Source of the DNA: JASSUD01 sp031963415
GTDB taxonomy: Bacteria; Pseudomonadota; Gammaproteobacteria; Burkholderiales; Burkholderiaceae
Assembly (NCBI GenBank): GCA_031963415.1
Contig: JASSUI010000001.1
Coordinates: 2,480,001-2,544,000 of the forward strand
Length of the DNA: 64,000 nucleotides
Direction: 5' to 3'
In this document: positions 44,018 through 53,247 of the stretch, piece after piece
Position numbering within the stretch: position 1 is the stretch's first letter
Layout of the letters: every line of letters starts with the position of its first letter
Notes under the pieces: model-generated
Told to the model about the DNA's origin: nothing
The model's database searches: none
The model's input: only the letters and a program-made list of their open reading frames with translations
Program-made: the position numbers and the translations under genes

Positions 44018-44698
44018 CTATGGAACAGGAAGAAAGCGATGGCTTGCTAAGAAATAAACATGCAGCCGATGCGCATATCGGTTCAATTGATGGATGATAG
44101 TTTTATTAGCAGAGGTGAATAGCTTGTAAAAGAGCAGCGCGGGAATAGCGACTGATAAACTGCCAATCATCATCATGAGTGCATCACCAAGTGATTCAGT
44201 AAGCTGTTCTAGCGTAGTCAATCGAGGAGCGTCCGAGGTAAGTAAGGTTTGATAAAGGCCAATGACTGTACCCAAAAGACCTATAAAAGGAGCGCTTGAG
44301 GCAATTAACGCAAGTATGCGTAAGCCGCGTTGTAACTGCAGCACGCTATCGTTGCGCGCTTGAGTTAAGCAATGGGTGAGCCATTCATTTAAATCAGGAT
44401 GTTGCTGCTTAGGAGGCTGATTTCGATAGTGATCGACAGCAACTTGAGCTGCATGGGCGAGTACTAAGAAGGGACTGGCATTGATTGTATTGAGTGGTTT
44501 TAGCTTTTCTTCAATGAACAGAGAAGATAAATCAGTCTTCTCTACCTGTTTCGCAAGTTGGGCGGTGCGCCATAAATCGCAGCTTTTGATGATGATAATA
44601 GTCCATGACAAGATAAACATGCTAAGTAGCCCCAGTGCCATCATATGCATTGCAATATCGCCCTGTTGCCAGGTGTGTGCTAAGCCGTAGTGCGACAT
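44018..44698 (-). CDS. exbB: ExbB/TolQ-type proton channel subunit
   Basis: Inner-membrane subunit of the TonB motor. 226 residues from ATG 44698. Three hydrophobic segments (about 15-40, 125-155, 165-190), with APFIGLLGTVIGLYQTL and SVAIPALLFYKLF, as in ExbB. It follows tonB, but no exbD is found within the gap to gmhB (43874-44017), where relatives have tonB-exbB-exbD. Confidence 0.9.
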   Translation of the reverse strand: MSHYGLAHTWQQGDIAMHMMALGLLSMFILSWTIIIIKSCDLWRTAQLAKQVEKTDLSSLFIEEKLKPLNTINASPFLVLAHAAQVAVDHYRNQPPKQQHPDLNEWLTHCLTQARNDSVLQLQRGLRILALIASSAPFIGLLGTVIGLYQTLLTSDAPRLTTLEQLTESLGDALMMMIGSLSVAIPALLFYKLFTSANKTIIHQLNRYAHRLHVYFLASHRFLPVP

Positions 44699-44800
44699 AG
44701 TTTTTTCTTGCAAGACTCCGTTTGAATAAAAAACAGCTAAGGCGTTTCTGTGTAATTTTTGCTAGAAAGCATGATATTGCGCTTATTCGTTTAGTATTTT

Positions 44801-45553
44801 TTAATCGAACAAGCTAAATTTGAAACGCAGATTAACAGCTGCACGCAGTGGCTGTCCGTTCAATTGATAAGGGCGGCAGATGCTTGCGAGTGCGGCTTCG
44901 CGTGCCGCGTAATCGAGTCGATGAGAACCACTGCTTTGTACAACAGTGGCTTGTTCGATGGTGCCGTATGTATTAACCACTATCCGAACTAGGGTCGTGC
45001 CGACTTCTTCGTGTCGCCGAGATAGTAATGGATAGTGTGGTTGTGTAACACGGCAATCAAGATCCCGGACGGTATGAAGTAATCTAGGAGAAACCTTTGT
45101 TAAAGAATCTCTATTGTTTGGCGATGCTTTTGAAATTGGCGTAGCAGAGTGCGTAGAGTCTGACATAGCAAACGTCGAGGTAGCAGCTTGTTTAGTGTGC
45201 GCTGAGTCAATTAAGGGAGACGGCTTTGATGGCGCAGGAGCTTGCTGGGGAAGAGAGTGGATAGCACGAGCTGAACGAAGAAAAGGCACAGGCTTAGCAG
45301 TGAATGGCACGGCTTTGCTCTGAACTAGGCGAGATGTAGAGAGGTGTTTTATAGGCGCCGCTTGGCTATCGATTTGCTGCAGTTGCTGGGGTGTAGTGTT
45401 TAAGAATGTAGCAGTGATGGGATGCGCAACAGAAATGGGCGTAAGAGACGGAGTTAAATCAGTGTGAGGCCTAGTCCATAACACTGTTAAAAGCACCAAA
45501 TGAGCGGCAGTAACGAATAGAAGATAAATAACAGGTGAATGCGTTTGGCGCAT
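44801..45553 (-). CDS. tonB: TonB energy-transducing protein
   Basis: 250 residues: N-terminal membrane anchor (PVIYLLFVTAAHLVLLTVLW), Pro/Ser/Lys-rich periplasmic spacer and a C-terminal TonB domain (YPLLSRRHEEVGTTLVRIVV, SSGSHRLDYAAREAAL). Energises outer-membrane iron-siderophore or haem uptake with ExbB/ExbD. It lies beside bfd and bfr, pointing to iron metabolism. The 45554-45825 gap behind it holds a perfect 14-bp palindrome (GTTCGCTAGCGAAC) and no gene. Confidence 0.92.
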   Translation of the reverse strand: MRQTHSPVIYLLFVTAAHLVLLTVLWTRPHTDLTPSLTPISVAHPITATFLNTTPQQLQQIDSQAAPIKHLSTSRLVQSKAVPFTAKPVPFLRSARAIHSLPQQAPAPSKPSPLIDSAHTKQAATSTFAMSDSTHSATPISKASPNNRDSLTKVSPRLLHTVRDLDCRVTQPHYPLLSRRHEEVGTTLVRIVVNTYGTIEQATVVQSSGSHRLDYAAREAALASICRPYQLNGQPLRAAVNLRFKFSLFD

Positions 45554-45825
45554 AGTTCTATCGAGCTTGCTTAATCAATTAAATATCCACTTTCTTTGTC
45601 TGGAAAAAGTTGATGTGACGGTGACTAGCACTAGCCTAGTTCCCCGAGCGGCAGCATGATACCTGATCACTGTTATCTGGTTGTGCCTTTAGCGCTAGGG
45701 AAAGACTAAGCAGGTTCTAAGGATTCGGCAAGTAAATTGTCAATCTTGATGAGTGCGTTCGCTAGCGAACACGAGGAATGCTTTTCCCATAAGTTGTGCT
45801 CGAGAAAAGTGGTAGCAGATGTTGG

Positions 45826-46086
45826 CTAAATACTTCTACGAGGTTGGAAGAAAAGCGTGGTGTAAGCAGTAGGCGGGAATGCGAGAGGGCAGCAGCTTGC
45901 CTTAACAGCTTTATCATCGTCGCGGCTTAGTTCATCAGCGAGTATTTCGCGAGCCATAGGTTCGCATTTCCCACAGCACAGCGCGACCCCTAGTTCAAAC
46001 TGCAGCGCATCAAACGAATCTGCGCCTTCTGAAATAGCCGCTCGCAGGCGTTTTTCTGTTACCGAGTTGCAAATGCAGACAATCAT
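45826..46086 (-). CDS. bfd: Bacterioferritin-associated ferredoxin
   Basis: 86 residues. The 2Fe-2S ligands CIC and CCGKC are in place (IVCICNSVTEKRLRAAI, ALCCGKCEPMAREIL). It reduces and releases iron stored in Bfr. The C-terminal 25 residues after the cluster region (SCCPLAFPPTAYTTLFF) are unusual. Bfr is encoded nearby at 47410. Confidence 0.92.
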   Translation of the reverse strand: MIVCICNSVTEKRLRAAISEGADSFDALQFELGVALCCGKCEPMAREILADELSRDDDKAVKASCCPLAFPPTAYTTLFFQPRRSI

Positions 46087-46530
46087 GATTAGGTTAAATT
46101 AGATTGTGAATGAAAATAATTATTATTCAGTGAATGGATTTTAGCAAGATTTTTTTCAGAAATTGTAGAGGTAGGTTGCTGATTTTGTGGGAATAATTGA
46201 ATCAATGAAGCACTTATCGTTTTCTCAGCTTTGTGTAGGAAGTCAATGCTTAACCTTAACGTCTGCAAGATAAACAATGACAGTCTTACAACAAAGACTA
46301 GTGTATTGGTACAAAAGTATGCCGCATGCTAGTTTCTCAGCGCTTGTTCACAATCTTTTAAATTTGACAGGATAGATGTCTTTCTCAGATTGAGTTGAAG
46401 GGATAAGTCAAGCGTTTTACCCAAGCAAGAAGTCGAGAGCGGGCTCTTAAGGTTAGCGGAGGTTTTTTTAATCGCTGATTTTTAACTAATTTGCCGCAAG
46501 TTTATTAAGCTGAGAAAAGACAATTTATCT
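46087..46530. other. Gene-free gap between bfd and murI
   Basis: About 440 bp of AT-rich sequence with no credible gene, RNA or repeat. Short frames inside it are shadows of the flanking genes. Confidence 0.5.
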
Positions 46531-47364
46531 TTATGTAGCGAACTGAGGAGCAGGGATATTGATACATTCAACTTCAGCTTTGGGTAAATTGAGTTCTTTA
46601 TGAAGGAGGGTAGGTAAGCTTGAATGGGTAGCGCTTGAACAAAAGCGCAACAGCGGCTGAGTTTGCTGCGAAGAGTGAAGTTGATATTCACTAAGCTGTT
46701 TATCAAGCTGACGAGCAATGGCCTCGCCTGTTTCAATTAAGGTCATGCTCTCACCTACAATCTGATGGATCGCATCGCTTAGAAATGTATAGTGGGTTGA
46801 ACCAAGTACCAACGTATCAGCGCCTGCTTCAAGCATTGGCGTAATGTAAGTTTCAAGTAGAGAAATAACTTTAGAAGATCGGGTATCCCCACTTTCAATT
46901 GCTTCGACGAGGCCGTGGCCTGCTTGGCAGATAAATAAGCAAGCAGGGGTATATTGCGCTAACAGATGGCTAAATTTTGCACTCTGCAATGTGCTGGCCG
47001 TAGCCAAAACACCTATAACACCCGTTGTTGATTGTTGTGCCGCTAATTTAAGGCCGGGCTCAACACCAATAATCGGTACGTTAAATTCCTCTCTGAGTAA
47101 GGCAATGGTGTGCACCGTTGCCGTATTGCAAGCAACCACAATTGCCTTGGCTTGAGTTTCGATTAACCATTGGCTAATTGAGCGTGTCCGTTGAATAATA
47201 AAATCATCAGAACGCTTTCCGTAAGGCGCGTGATGCGAGTCAGCAAAATAAATCAGCGATTCGTGAGGTAGCCGGGCGCGAATCGCTCGCCATACGGACA
47301 AGCCGCCTACACCTGAGTCAAAGATGCCGATTGGCGCATCATTTAGCAAAGTAAGGTCAGGCAT
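46531..47364 (-). CDS. murI: Glutamate racemase
   Basis: Makes D-glutamate for peptidoglycan. 277 residues. PIGIFDSGVGGLSVWRAI at the start, VVACNTATVHTIAL (catalytic Cys about 78) and LVLGSTHYTFLSDAI (second Cys position is Ser in this motif: G-S-T-H-Y instead of the usual G-C-T-H-Y). The usual second catalytic Cys is thus replaced by Ser; worth noting, because Cys184 is normally needed. Confidence 0.9.
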   Translation of the reverse strand: MPDLTLLNDAPIGIFDSGVGGLSVWRAIRARLPHESLIYFADSHHAPYGKRSDDFIIQRTRSISQWLIETQAKAIVVACNTATVHTIALLREEFNVPIIGVEPGLKLAAQQSTTGVIGVLATASTLQSAKFSHLLAQYTPACLFICQAGHGLVEAIESGDTRSSKVISLLETYITPMLEAGADTLVLGSTHYTFLSDAIHQIVGESMTLIETGEAIARQLDKQLSEYQLHSSQQTQPLLRFCSSATHSSLPTLLHKELNLPKAEVECINIPAPQFAT

Positions 47365-47409
47365 AGGAAGACTTGAGAAATAAGAAAGGGGAGAGACGAA
47401 CGGCCAAAG

Positions 47410-47886
47410 TTAGGCTGCAGCGTCCATATTGGATTGCAGATAATTTTGTATACCCACTTTATCGACTAGATCAAGTTGCGTTTCAAGCCAATCGATATGC
47501 TCCTCAGTGTCGGTCAAGATCGACGCAAAAATATCGCGTGAAACAAAATCATGTACAGATTCGCAGTAAGCGATCGCTTCTTTACACGTGGTTTGCGAGA
47601 TTTTTTCAAGCTGTAAATCGCTTTGTAAGATTTCTTGAGTCTCTTCACCGATCAATAGCTTGTGTAGATCCTGTAAGTTAGGCAAGCCGTCAATCATAAA
47701 GATACGCTTGATGAGCATATCTGCGTGTTTCATTTCGCCAATTGACTCATCATATTCATGCTTACCAAGCTTATTTAAGCCCCAATGCTCATACATGCGC
47801 GCATGCAGAAAATACTGATTAATCGCAGTTAACTCATTTTTCAGTTGCGCATTCAGATAATCGATGACTTTTTTATCGCTTTGCAT
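47410..47886 (-). CDS. bfr: Bacterioferritin
   Basis: 158 residues. Ferroxidase Glu/His ligands in NELTAINQYFLHARM and the EMKHADMLIKRIF helix with the haem-binding Met at 52, plus VHDFVSRDIF and TEEHIDWLETQLDL. Complete 24-mer-type subunit. With Bfd and TonB it forms an iron cluster. Confidence 0.95.
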   Translation of the reverse strand: MQSDKKVIDYLNAQLKNELTAINQYFLHARMYEHWGLNKLGKHEYDESIGEMKHADMLIKRIFMIDGLPNLQDLHKLLIGEETQEILQSDLQLEKISQTTCKEAIAYCESVHDFVSRDIFASILTDTEEHIDWLETQLDLVDKVGIQNYLQSNMDAAA

Positions 47887-48134
47887 GAGATTTCCTTTGG
47901 TGAGATTTGTTGAGATTCAATAATAAGGGAAAAAGAAAGTCAACCAGGCAAACAGTGAATAATAACGGAGCAATGCAGCCTCTGCAAAATCTCGAAGGAC
48001 ATGCATACCAGTGCTGCTAGTGCATTAGTAGTCACTTAGTTTCCCGCGACAGAGCATTTTTTTATAAGTTAATGCGCTAAATATTGCAAATAGATGGTGA
48101 AGATGCAAAGAGGTTTGCTATAATCGCCGCCTTC

Positions 48135-48225
48135 GGAGAGATGGATGAGTGGCTTAAGTCGCACGCCTGGAAAGCGTGTATAGGTTAATAACCTATCAGG
48201 GGTTCGAATCCCCTTCTCTCCGCCA
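48135..48225 (+). tRNA. tRNA-Ser (GGA)
   Basis: 91 nt with long variable arm (TATAGGTTAATAACCTAT), acceptor GGAGAGA with TCTCTCC, anticodon GGA in CTGGAAA, genomic CCA. Flanked by accessory DNA to its right. Confidence 0.97.
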
Positions 48226-48314
48226 AAAAATTCTTTATATTTCAGTCGGTTACAAACCTAGACTGTTTCTTGGGGGCAAATTGTCTCCAAAGCTCGACTC
48301 AAGCCGTGCCATTT

Positions 48315-48509
48315 CTAAGTCGTTTTGTGCGCCGGGTCAATCAGTTTCATAAAGCCAGGACGTTCTTTCGCTGCTACGGAACCACTGATGTTTTCTTCAA
48401 TTAGCCGACGTGCCTCAATGGCAAAGCCAGCTGCCTCGATTTCCATGCGCTGATACTTGGTCGTCTGATCGAGTGTTGAAACGCGGCAGTAGACAAAAAC
48501 ACGTGGCAT
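48315..48509 (-). pseudogene. Truncated serine resolvase
   Basis: 64 residues covering only the N-terminal catalytic domain of a resolvase/invertase (VFVYCRVSTLDQTTKYQ with the catalytic Ser). It ends after FMKLIDPAHKTT, where intact enzymes continue for over 100 residues. A likely relic of a transposon next to tRNA-Ser. Confidence 0.7.
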
Positions 48510-48713
48510 AGGGCTGATTCCGTCCGAAAATAGTGTACGAATTATAAGTCTATGTCCAAAAAGCATTTGACTTACTTTCGTACACTATTGAAGGAGCATG
48601 ACCGAAACTGCTCGGTTTCGGACAGACTCGATTGCCTGTGTACGTTAAGATAATTCTTAAATAATCCTAGCTAAAGATAGTGGGAAAACTCTGATGGGTT
48701 TGGCTTACAACCC

Positions 48714-51700
48714 CTATTTTGTCCGTTTCTTAGTCATAAAAGCTAGCGGATTACGAAATAAGCCAACTTTTGGGGCTGTGGAAAGAGGAATGCCCACAGA
48801 CCGCTGAGCTTGTTGAACCACCTGTTTGCATGCCTTTTTGTTGCCCTCATGGTTAAACGGAACGGTCTGGAGACCCTCAGCGGTATAAAAGCACAGGGTG
48901 CCATCCTGTATATACAAAGGCACACTCTGATCAAAGCGTTGTTGGAGTAAATATTTTTGATAGATCAATTGCATTTCTTGCTGGTTAAGGGTTGGCAATA
49001 GGCGATAGAGCGTCCAACGGTGTTTGCCTAACGCATCAGCCGCATCGCACCTCACCTCCTCTTTTTCATCCTTCGTCAACGCGCTCAAGGCCTGGAGGGC
49101 TTCAGGCGGTAACGAAGATTGCTGGCCTAACGCATAAGCCGCAGCGCGCCTCATCTCCCAATACCCATCCTTTGTCAACGCGCTCAAGGCCTGGTGCTGG
49201 CCTAACGCATAAGCCGCAGCGCGCCTCACCTCCTCTTTCTCATCCTTCGTCAACGCGCTCAAGGCCTGGATGGCTTCAGGCGGTAACGAAGAGTGCTGGC
49301 CTAACGCATAAGCCGCAGCGCGCCTCACCCACTTATTCTCATCCTTCGTCAACGCGATCAAGGCCTGGATAGCCGATTTCGATAAGGCTGATCGACGTCC
49401 AAGTGTGTTGGCAACCACTCTTTTTGTCTTTGCTGATGCGGCCTCCTTCAAGCACTTGAGCAACAGATGTTCGGGAAACGTGAGTTGATACGCCAGCGTG
49501 CTTTCTTCCCTATGGTTGATTTCATATTGCAGCCATTGCGCTAAATGCTGTTCCAATTTGTCTCGGATCTCGGATGGCAACCCCCTCTCAGATGAACGAG
49601 ACGCCTCATGTAAACAGCTCATCATCAAGCGTTGATGTGCCGCGCCGAACAGATCTTGGGGTTTGGCTTCAAGGACATCAAAGAAGCGATTCAGCGCTTC
49701 TGCACGCAACAGTCCAGAGACAAACCACCAAAAGATCTCATAGCGCGGGTTGTATTTATGTTGATGAACAAAAGCTTCAGGATGCGCTTTCATCCATTGC
49801 TTGGCGCCAGCCGATAATAAGGTGATTTCTTGTCCCGTTGTCCAACACTGCACAAAATGCTTGGCGGCAAAGAATTCCTGAAACGTCAAATGCATGAAGT
49901 GATAGCTGTATGAGATCTGATCTGAGCCATCTGTATGCAAAAACGAGAGTTTTTTGAGGTTATCTTCTAACTTAACGGGGAGATCTACCCCTTGCGCTTC
50001 AAGCTGCTCAATCAGAGTATGCAAATCAAGATCATCAAACTCAATTTGATTACGCTGCAATCCATTAAAAGCTAACGTACTCAAAAAATCCTGTTCGGTT
50101 TTCACCAATTTCTCAATACGGGATGGCCTTTTCAGCGCATTAATCTGACTTTCATTTAACAGCTCGCCGTTCTCCCGCTTACCTAGACGCAAGATATCCT
50201 TACGCCATAATTTATTCATTATCGCTTGATATAAGGCGGTGACGGTCACGGTGCCTTGTGTCTGTTGCTGTAGGCGCTTGATTTCATCCCAGCTATAGCA
50301 AAGCGCATCCAACTGGATCGGCACATTGACCAAGCCTTGAACAAAAGGATTAGTTCGAATGAAATCCTTCATCTCCTTGGCTTGCTTACCAGGCATCAGG
50401 TCTGGGTTGTCCAGATACGCCGAGACGTTCTCCGGACTAAACCCGACCGTTTCCAACTCCAAATCCATCGGATTGGCCTGTTTCAAATCGATATAAGGCC
50501 GAGACGTAATGAGCACCGCAGGCTGATTGAGGAGCTGATGGAGAAACTTGTGCATCGGTTCCTGATCACTCCATTCCTGCGCCACTTCATCCCAACCATC
50601 GAGGATAAACAGCGTTCTTTCTTTTGCTGGCCCCGCAATTTGTGCGGCCAGCGTTTTGGCTAACGCTAACCCTTTGGGGTGAGACGGGAAATAGGTCTCA
50701 TAGAACAATGTCGCCAGATCACAGCTTTGCTTGCCCTTTAACGCCCGCAGCGGAATCCAGAGCACATAGTCAAAGCGATCTTTCCATTGGCCTTGCTGTG
50801 TGTATTCGTAAACGATCTTTTTGGATAAGGTTGTTTTACCGACGCCTGCCCGACCGCGAATGAGAATCCGCTTCGGCGTGATTGTTTTGTCTTTGCTTAA
50901 TTCTCGTGGGTCAAACAGTTTCTCGAGCGGCACCAATTTTTGCGGATTGGAATGCATCGCCTCAGCACTCGGTAAACGGCGGAAATGGTCGGACTCCGCT
51001 TTATTTTCGTTAACCGCTTTCTCTTCCTTGCGTGCTGCCTCGTATTCGACAATCGCCAGATTGATATAACAGTGCTCCATCGATATGGGTGGGCCAGACA
51101 GGCGTTGAATGGCCAAGCGCTTAGCCGAATACGACGCCTCCAAAGCAGGGCGAAGCTGATCCGGTGAAACCAGCGATTCACCATTGAGCTGTTTGATTTC
51201 TGCGCGGAGGCTTTCATACGCTTTTTGAACATTCAGTTCCCGAAGATCGGCACCGTGCTCTTGTTTCAAGGCATCCAGGGCACTCACACAGGCTTGATTC
51301 AAAAGCCGATAAAATTCTTCCGCTGCCAACTTATGCGCGTTGTCCTCGCGTAATTGCTGTAAGCAGCCCTGATAGATTTTTTCTTCGACCAACGCAATGC
51401 ACCGCTCTTGTTTCACTAACAGTCGTTTTAAGAGCTTAAAGAAGCCGACGTGCAACCCTTCGTCCTGGTACGTCTGCCCCTTCCAATTGCTTGGCGCCCG
51501 CCATCTCGATTCTTCAATCCGAATCGTGGTCGAATCGAGAATAAATGTTGGTAAACATTGTTCAACAGGACTGTTAAGCAACATTGGGATAATCCCGTGC
51601 TCGCCTTTTTGGTGCGCATCGCGGATTTGCAAAAACGCCAATTCCGTCAGCACATGGTGGAATTCTTTTTTGTTTAAATTCGCATCGACGACTTGGCGTA

Positions 51701-52646
51701 TGGCGGCCTCAATCTGTGCAAAATCATTCGTGCGAGCGGCTTGCTGATAAGCGTGTTGAATCGCCTGACAGAACTCCTGATAGTACGGTGAGGCCATATA
51801 GCGACCCAACAGTTCCGACCCACACAGTACGACATGATCGACGGTGCCTGGATGGTTAGGTAACAAGCAGAGTTGGCTAGAGAGGATATCGTTAGCTTTG
51901 GCGTTCTCTTCCAAAGTGGCAGCAAACGGTAACGCCTGGTGACCGCTGGCGGAACGATCCGAATATAAATTGGAGCGGAGATTCGATAACCATTGAATCA
52001 CACGTTGCGAGACGTCGGCATCGGCTTGTCCCAGCCGATGGTTATTGTGGGCATAGACTAGAAAAAGGCTGGGTGAGCTTTGGCATAAATCCAAGTCCTG
52101 AAACTGCTTCAAGATGGTTTCGAAGACTTGTGCGACCCACTGGTGTTTTTCTTGTAGCTTGGCGTCTGGTGCCTGAGGCGATGGGGTTAGAGAAATCCCC
52201 GAAGAAAAATAGGCACCGGATGAAGCCGGACTGATCGCCTGACCCGTAGAAGGGGGCGTATCGGCAACAAATGCCGTTGGGATGGTGCCTTGATAGCCCC
52301 ACTGTTGCGCTTTTTGATAACTGGTTTTTGCTTTGTCCTGGTCGCCCAATTGTTCCAGAAGTTGGGCACGCTCAATATACACCTGCGCGATACGTTGCCG
52401 TAAAGCCTCGTCTTCGGCTGTCTGAGGGGTTTGGGCTTGGGTGATAGCCTCTTTGACTTGGGATAAGGAAGGCTTCAGCTGTTGTGCTTTTGCAATAAAT
52501 TTAAAGGCGACTTTGGCTTGCCCATACAAAACTAAAGCCATCTCAATATTCTGCGTGTCCTTGCACAGGCCCGCTTGGTATAGCGCATTTTGCGCTAAAG
52601 CCTGCATTTGACTGACTGTAGCAGGAGAAACAGTACGTCCTAACAT
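48714..52646 (-). CDS. NACHT NTPase with TPR-like N-terminus and HEAT repeats
   Basis: Large STAND-type signalling ATPase. 1310 residues: helical N-terminus with TPR-like pattern (1-130, YIERAQLLEQLGDQDKA), a region without recognised domain (130-580), NACHT with Walker A GRAGVGKTT (about 595) and Walker B LFILDGWDEV (about 678) followed by LITSRP, a helical part, then HEAT/PBS-lyase repeats (about 1090-1210, ALTKDEKEEVRRAAAYALG) and a terminal domain. Bacterial NACHT proteins act in phage defence; eukaryotic ones in innate immunity and death. Function here is inference. Confidence 0.8.
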   Translation of the reverse strand: MLGRTVSPATVSQMQALAQNALYQAGLCKDTQNIEMALVLYGQAKVAFKFIAKAQQLKPSLSQVKEAITQAQTPQTAEDEALRQRIAQVYIERAQLLEQLGDQDKAKTSYQKAQQWGYQGTIPTAFVADTPPSTGQAISPASSGAYFSSGISLTPSPQAPDAKLQEKHQWVAQVFETILKQFQDLDLCQSSPSLFLVYAHNNHRLGQADADVSQRVIQWLSNLRSNLYSDRSASGHQALPFAATLEENAKANDILSSQLCLLPNHPGTVDHVVLCGSELLGRYMASPYYQEFCQAIQHAYQQAARTNDFAQIEAAIRQVVDANLNKKEFHHVLTELAFLQIRDAHQKGEHGIIPMLLNSPVEQCLPTFILDSTTIRIEESRWRAPSNWKGQTYQDEGLHVGFFKLLKRLLVKQERCIALVEEKIYQGCLQQLREDNAHKLAAEEFYRLLNQACVSALDALKQEHGADLRELNVQKAYESLRAEIKQLNGESLVSPDQLRPALEASYSAKRLAIQRLSGPPISMEHCYINLAIVEYEAARKEEKAVNENKAESDHFRRLPSAEAMHSNPQKLVPLEKLFDPRELSKDKTITPKRILIRGRAGVGKTTLSKKIVYEYTQQGQWKDRFDYVLWIPLRALKGKQSCDLATLFYETYFPSHPKGLALAKTLAAQIAGPAKERTLFILDGWDEVAQEWSDQEPMHKFLHQLLNQPAVLITSRPYIDLKQANPMDLELETVGFSPENVSAYLDNPDLMPGKQAKEMKDFIRTNPFVQGLVNVPIQLDALCYSWDEIKRLQQQTQGTVTVTALYQAIMNKLWRKDILRLGKRENGELLNESQINALKRPSRIEKLVKTEQDFLSTLAFNGLQRNQIEFDDLDLHTLIEQLEAQGVDLPVKLEDNLKKLSFLHTDGSDQISYSYHFMHLTFQEFFAAKHFVQCWTTGQEITLLSAGAKQWMKAHPEAFVHQHKYNPRYEIFWWFVSGLLRAEALNRFFDVLEAKPQDLFGAAHQRLMMSCLHEASRSSERGLPSEIRDKLEQHLAQWLQYEINHREESTLAYQLTFPEHLLLKCLKEAASAKTKRVVANTLGRRSALSKSAIQALIALTKDENKWVRRAAAYALGQHSSLPPEAIQALSALTKDEKEEVRRAAAYALGQHQALSALTKDGYWEMRRAAAYALGQQSSLPPEALQALSALTKDEKEEVRCDAADALGKHRWTLYRLLPTLNQQEMQLIYQKYLLQQRFDQSVPLYIQDGTLCFYTAEGLQTVPFNHEGNKKACKQVVQQAQRSVGIPLSTAPKVGLFRNPLAFMTKKRTK
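49030..49380 (-). repeat. HEAT repeat array in the NACHT gene
   Basis: Near-identical 99-bp (33-codon) units on the minus strand; one unit is 75 bp, missing the part for SSLPPEAI. Sharing almost exact bases, the array is young and likely prone to copy-number change. Confidence 0.8.
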
Positions 52647-52943
52647 GATCCCTTGTCCTTATTCAGCATCCATCCCGCTGAAGTAAACGGGAAGCAGAAC
52701 GTCTAGCAGTGTCCAGGTGTAACTGCCTAGTCACCAAAATGTCAGCATTTTACGGTTTGTGCCAAACTCAGCAATACGGACAATCGCTGGATACGCAGGG
52801 TAACCGCACGAATAATCCTATAGATAAAGGGACGGAGGATGTGAAAAGTAGCTAAAGCGGTTCTACTGTTGGCTTATTTCTGTATTGCTGCTCTATTTCT
52901 AGCATCAGGCTAGATAACCGAGCCAATTACCAATGAGGCGAAA

Positions 52944-53149
52944 TGATCAAGAATGCAGCGTGGTTAATGACTTATTTGCCTGTCATGGTACTGGTGTCTT
53001 ATTGCGGCAGCGCAGAGTTTGGCGGTAAAAATATGATTCCCTTAGGGGGGATATATCCACTGTATTAATCTTATCGTTGATTTTTTATGCTTGGGGTGTT
53101 CACAGCGCACATGCCGTGAGCGGGGATAAGGATGCAACACGGGTATAAC
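52944..53149 (+). pseudogene. Relic of a membrane transporter C-terminus
   Basis: Reads MIKNAAWLMTYLPVMVLVSY to a stop, then, in a shifted frame, LILSLIFYAWGVHSAHAVSG. Together they look like the last two membrane segments of an amino-acid permease (APC family) broken by a frameshift. The rest of the gene is gone. Remaining parts of 52647-53247 hold no gene. Confidence 0.35.
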
Positions 53150-53153
53150 AAAG

Positions 53154-53226
53154 AAAAAGCCCTTTAAAGGGTCTCTGAAAACTTGAATGCTATTCAACTT
53201 ACAGGGATGCTTGAAAGGGCTTTTTT
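53154..53226 (-). terminator. Terminator of the minus-strand coiled-coil gene
   Basis: Long hairpin with AAAAAGCCCTTT / AAAGGGCTTTTTT ends and an inner TTGAAT/ATTCAA pair. T-run lies on both strands. It is 22 bases past the stop of the gene at 53248. Confidence 0.75.
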
Positions 53227-53247
53227 AGCCTGAACCGGAAGAAGGAT

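Noticed and set aside
49001..49400. Plus-strand frame with repeated HKPQRASPP units at the HEAT array, and a CRISPR-like look
   Set aside because: It is the complement of the HEAT-coding repeats; units are contiguous, without spacers, and keep the codon frame of the NACHT gene.
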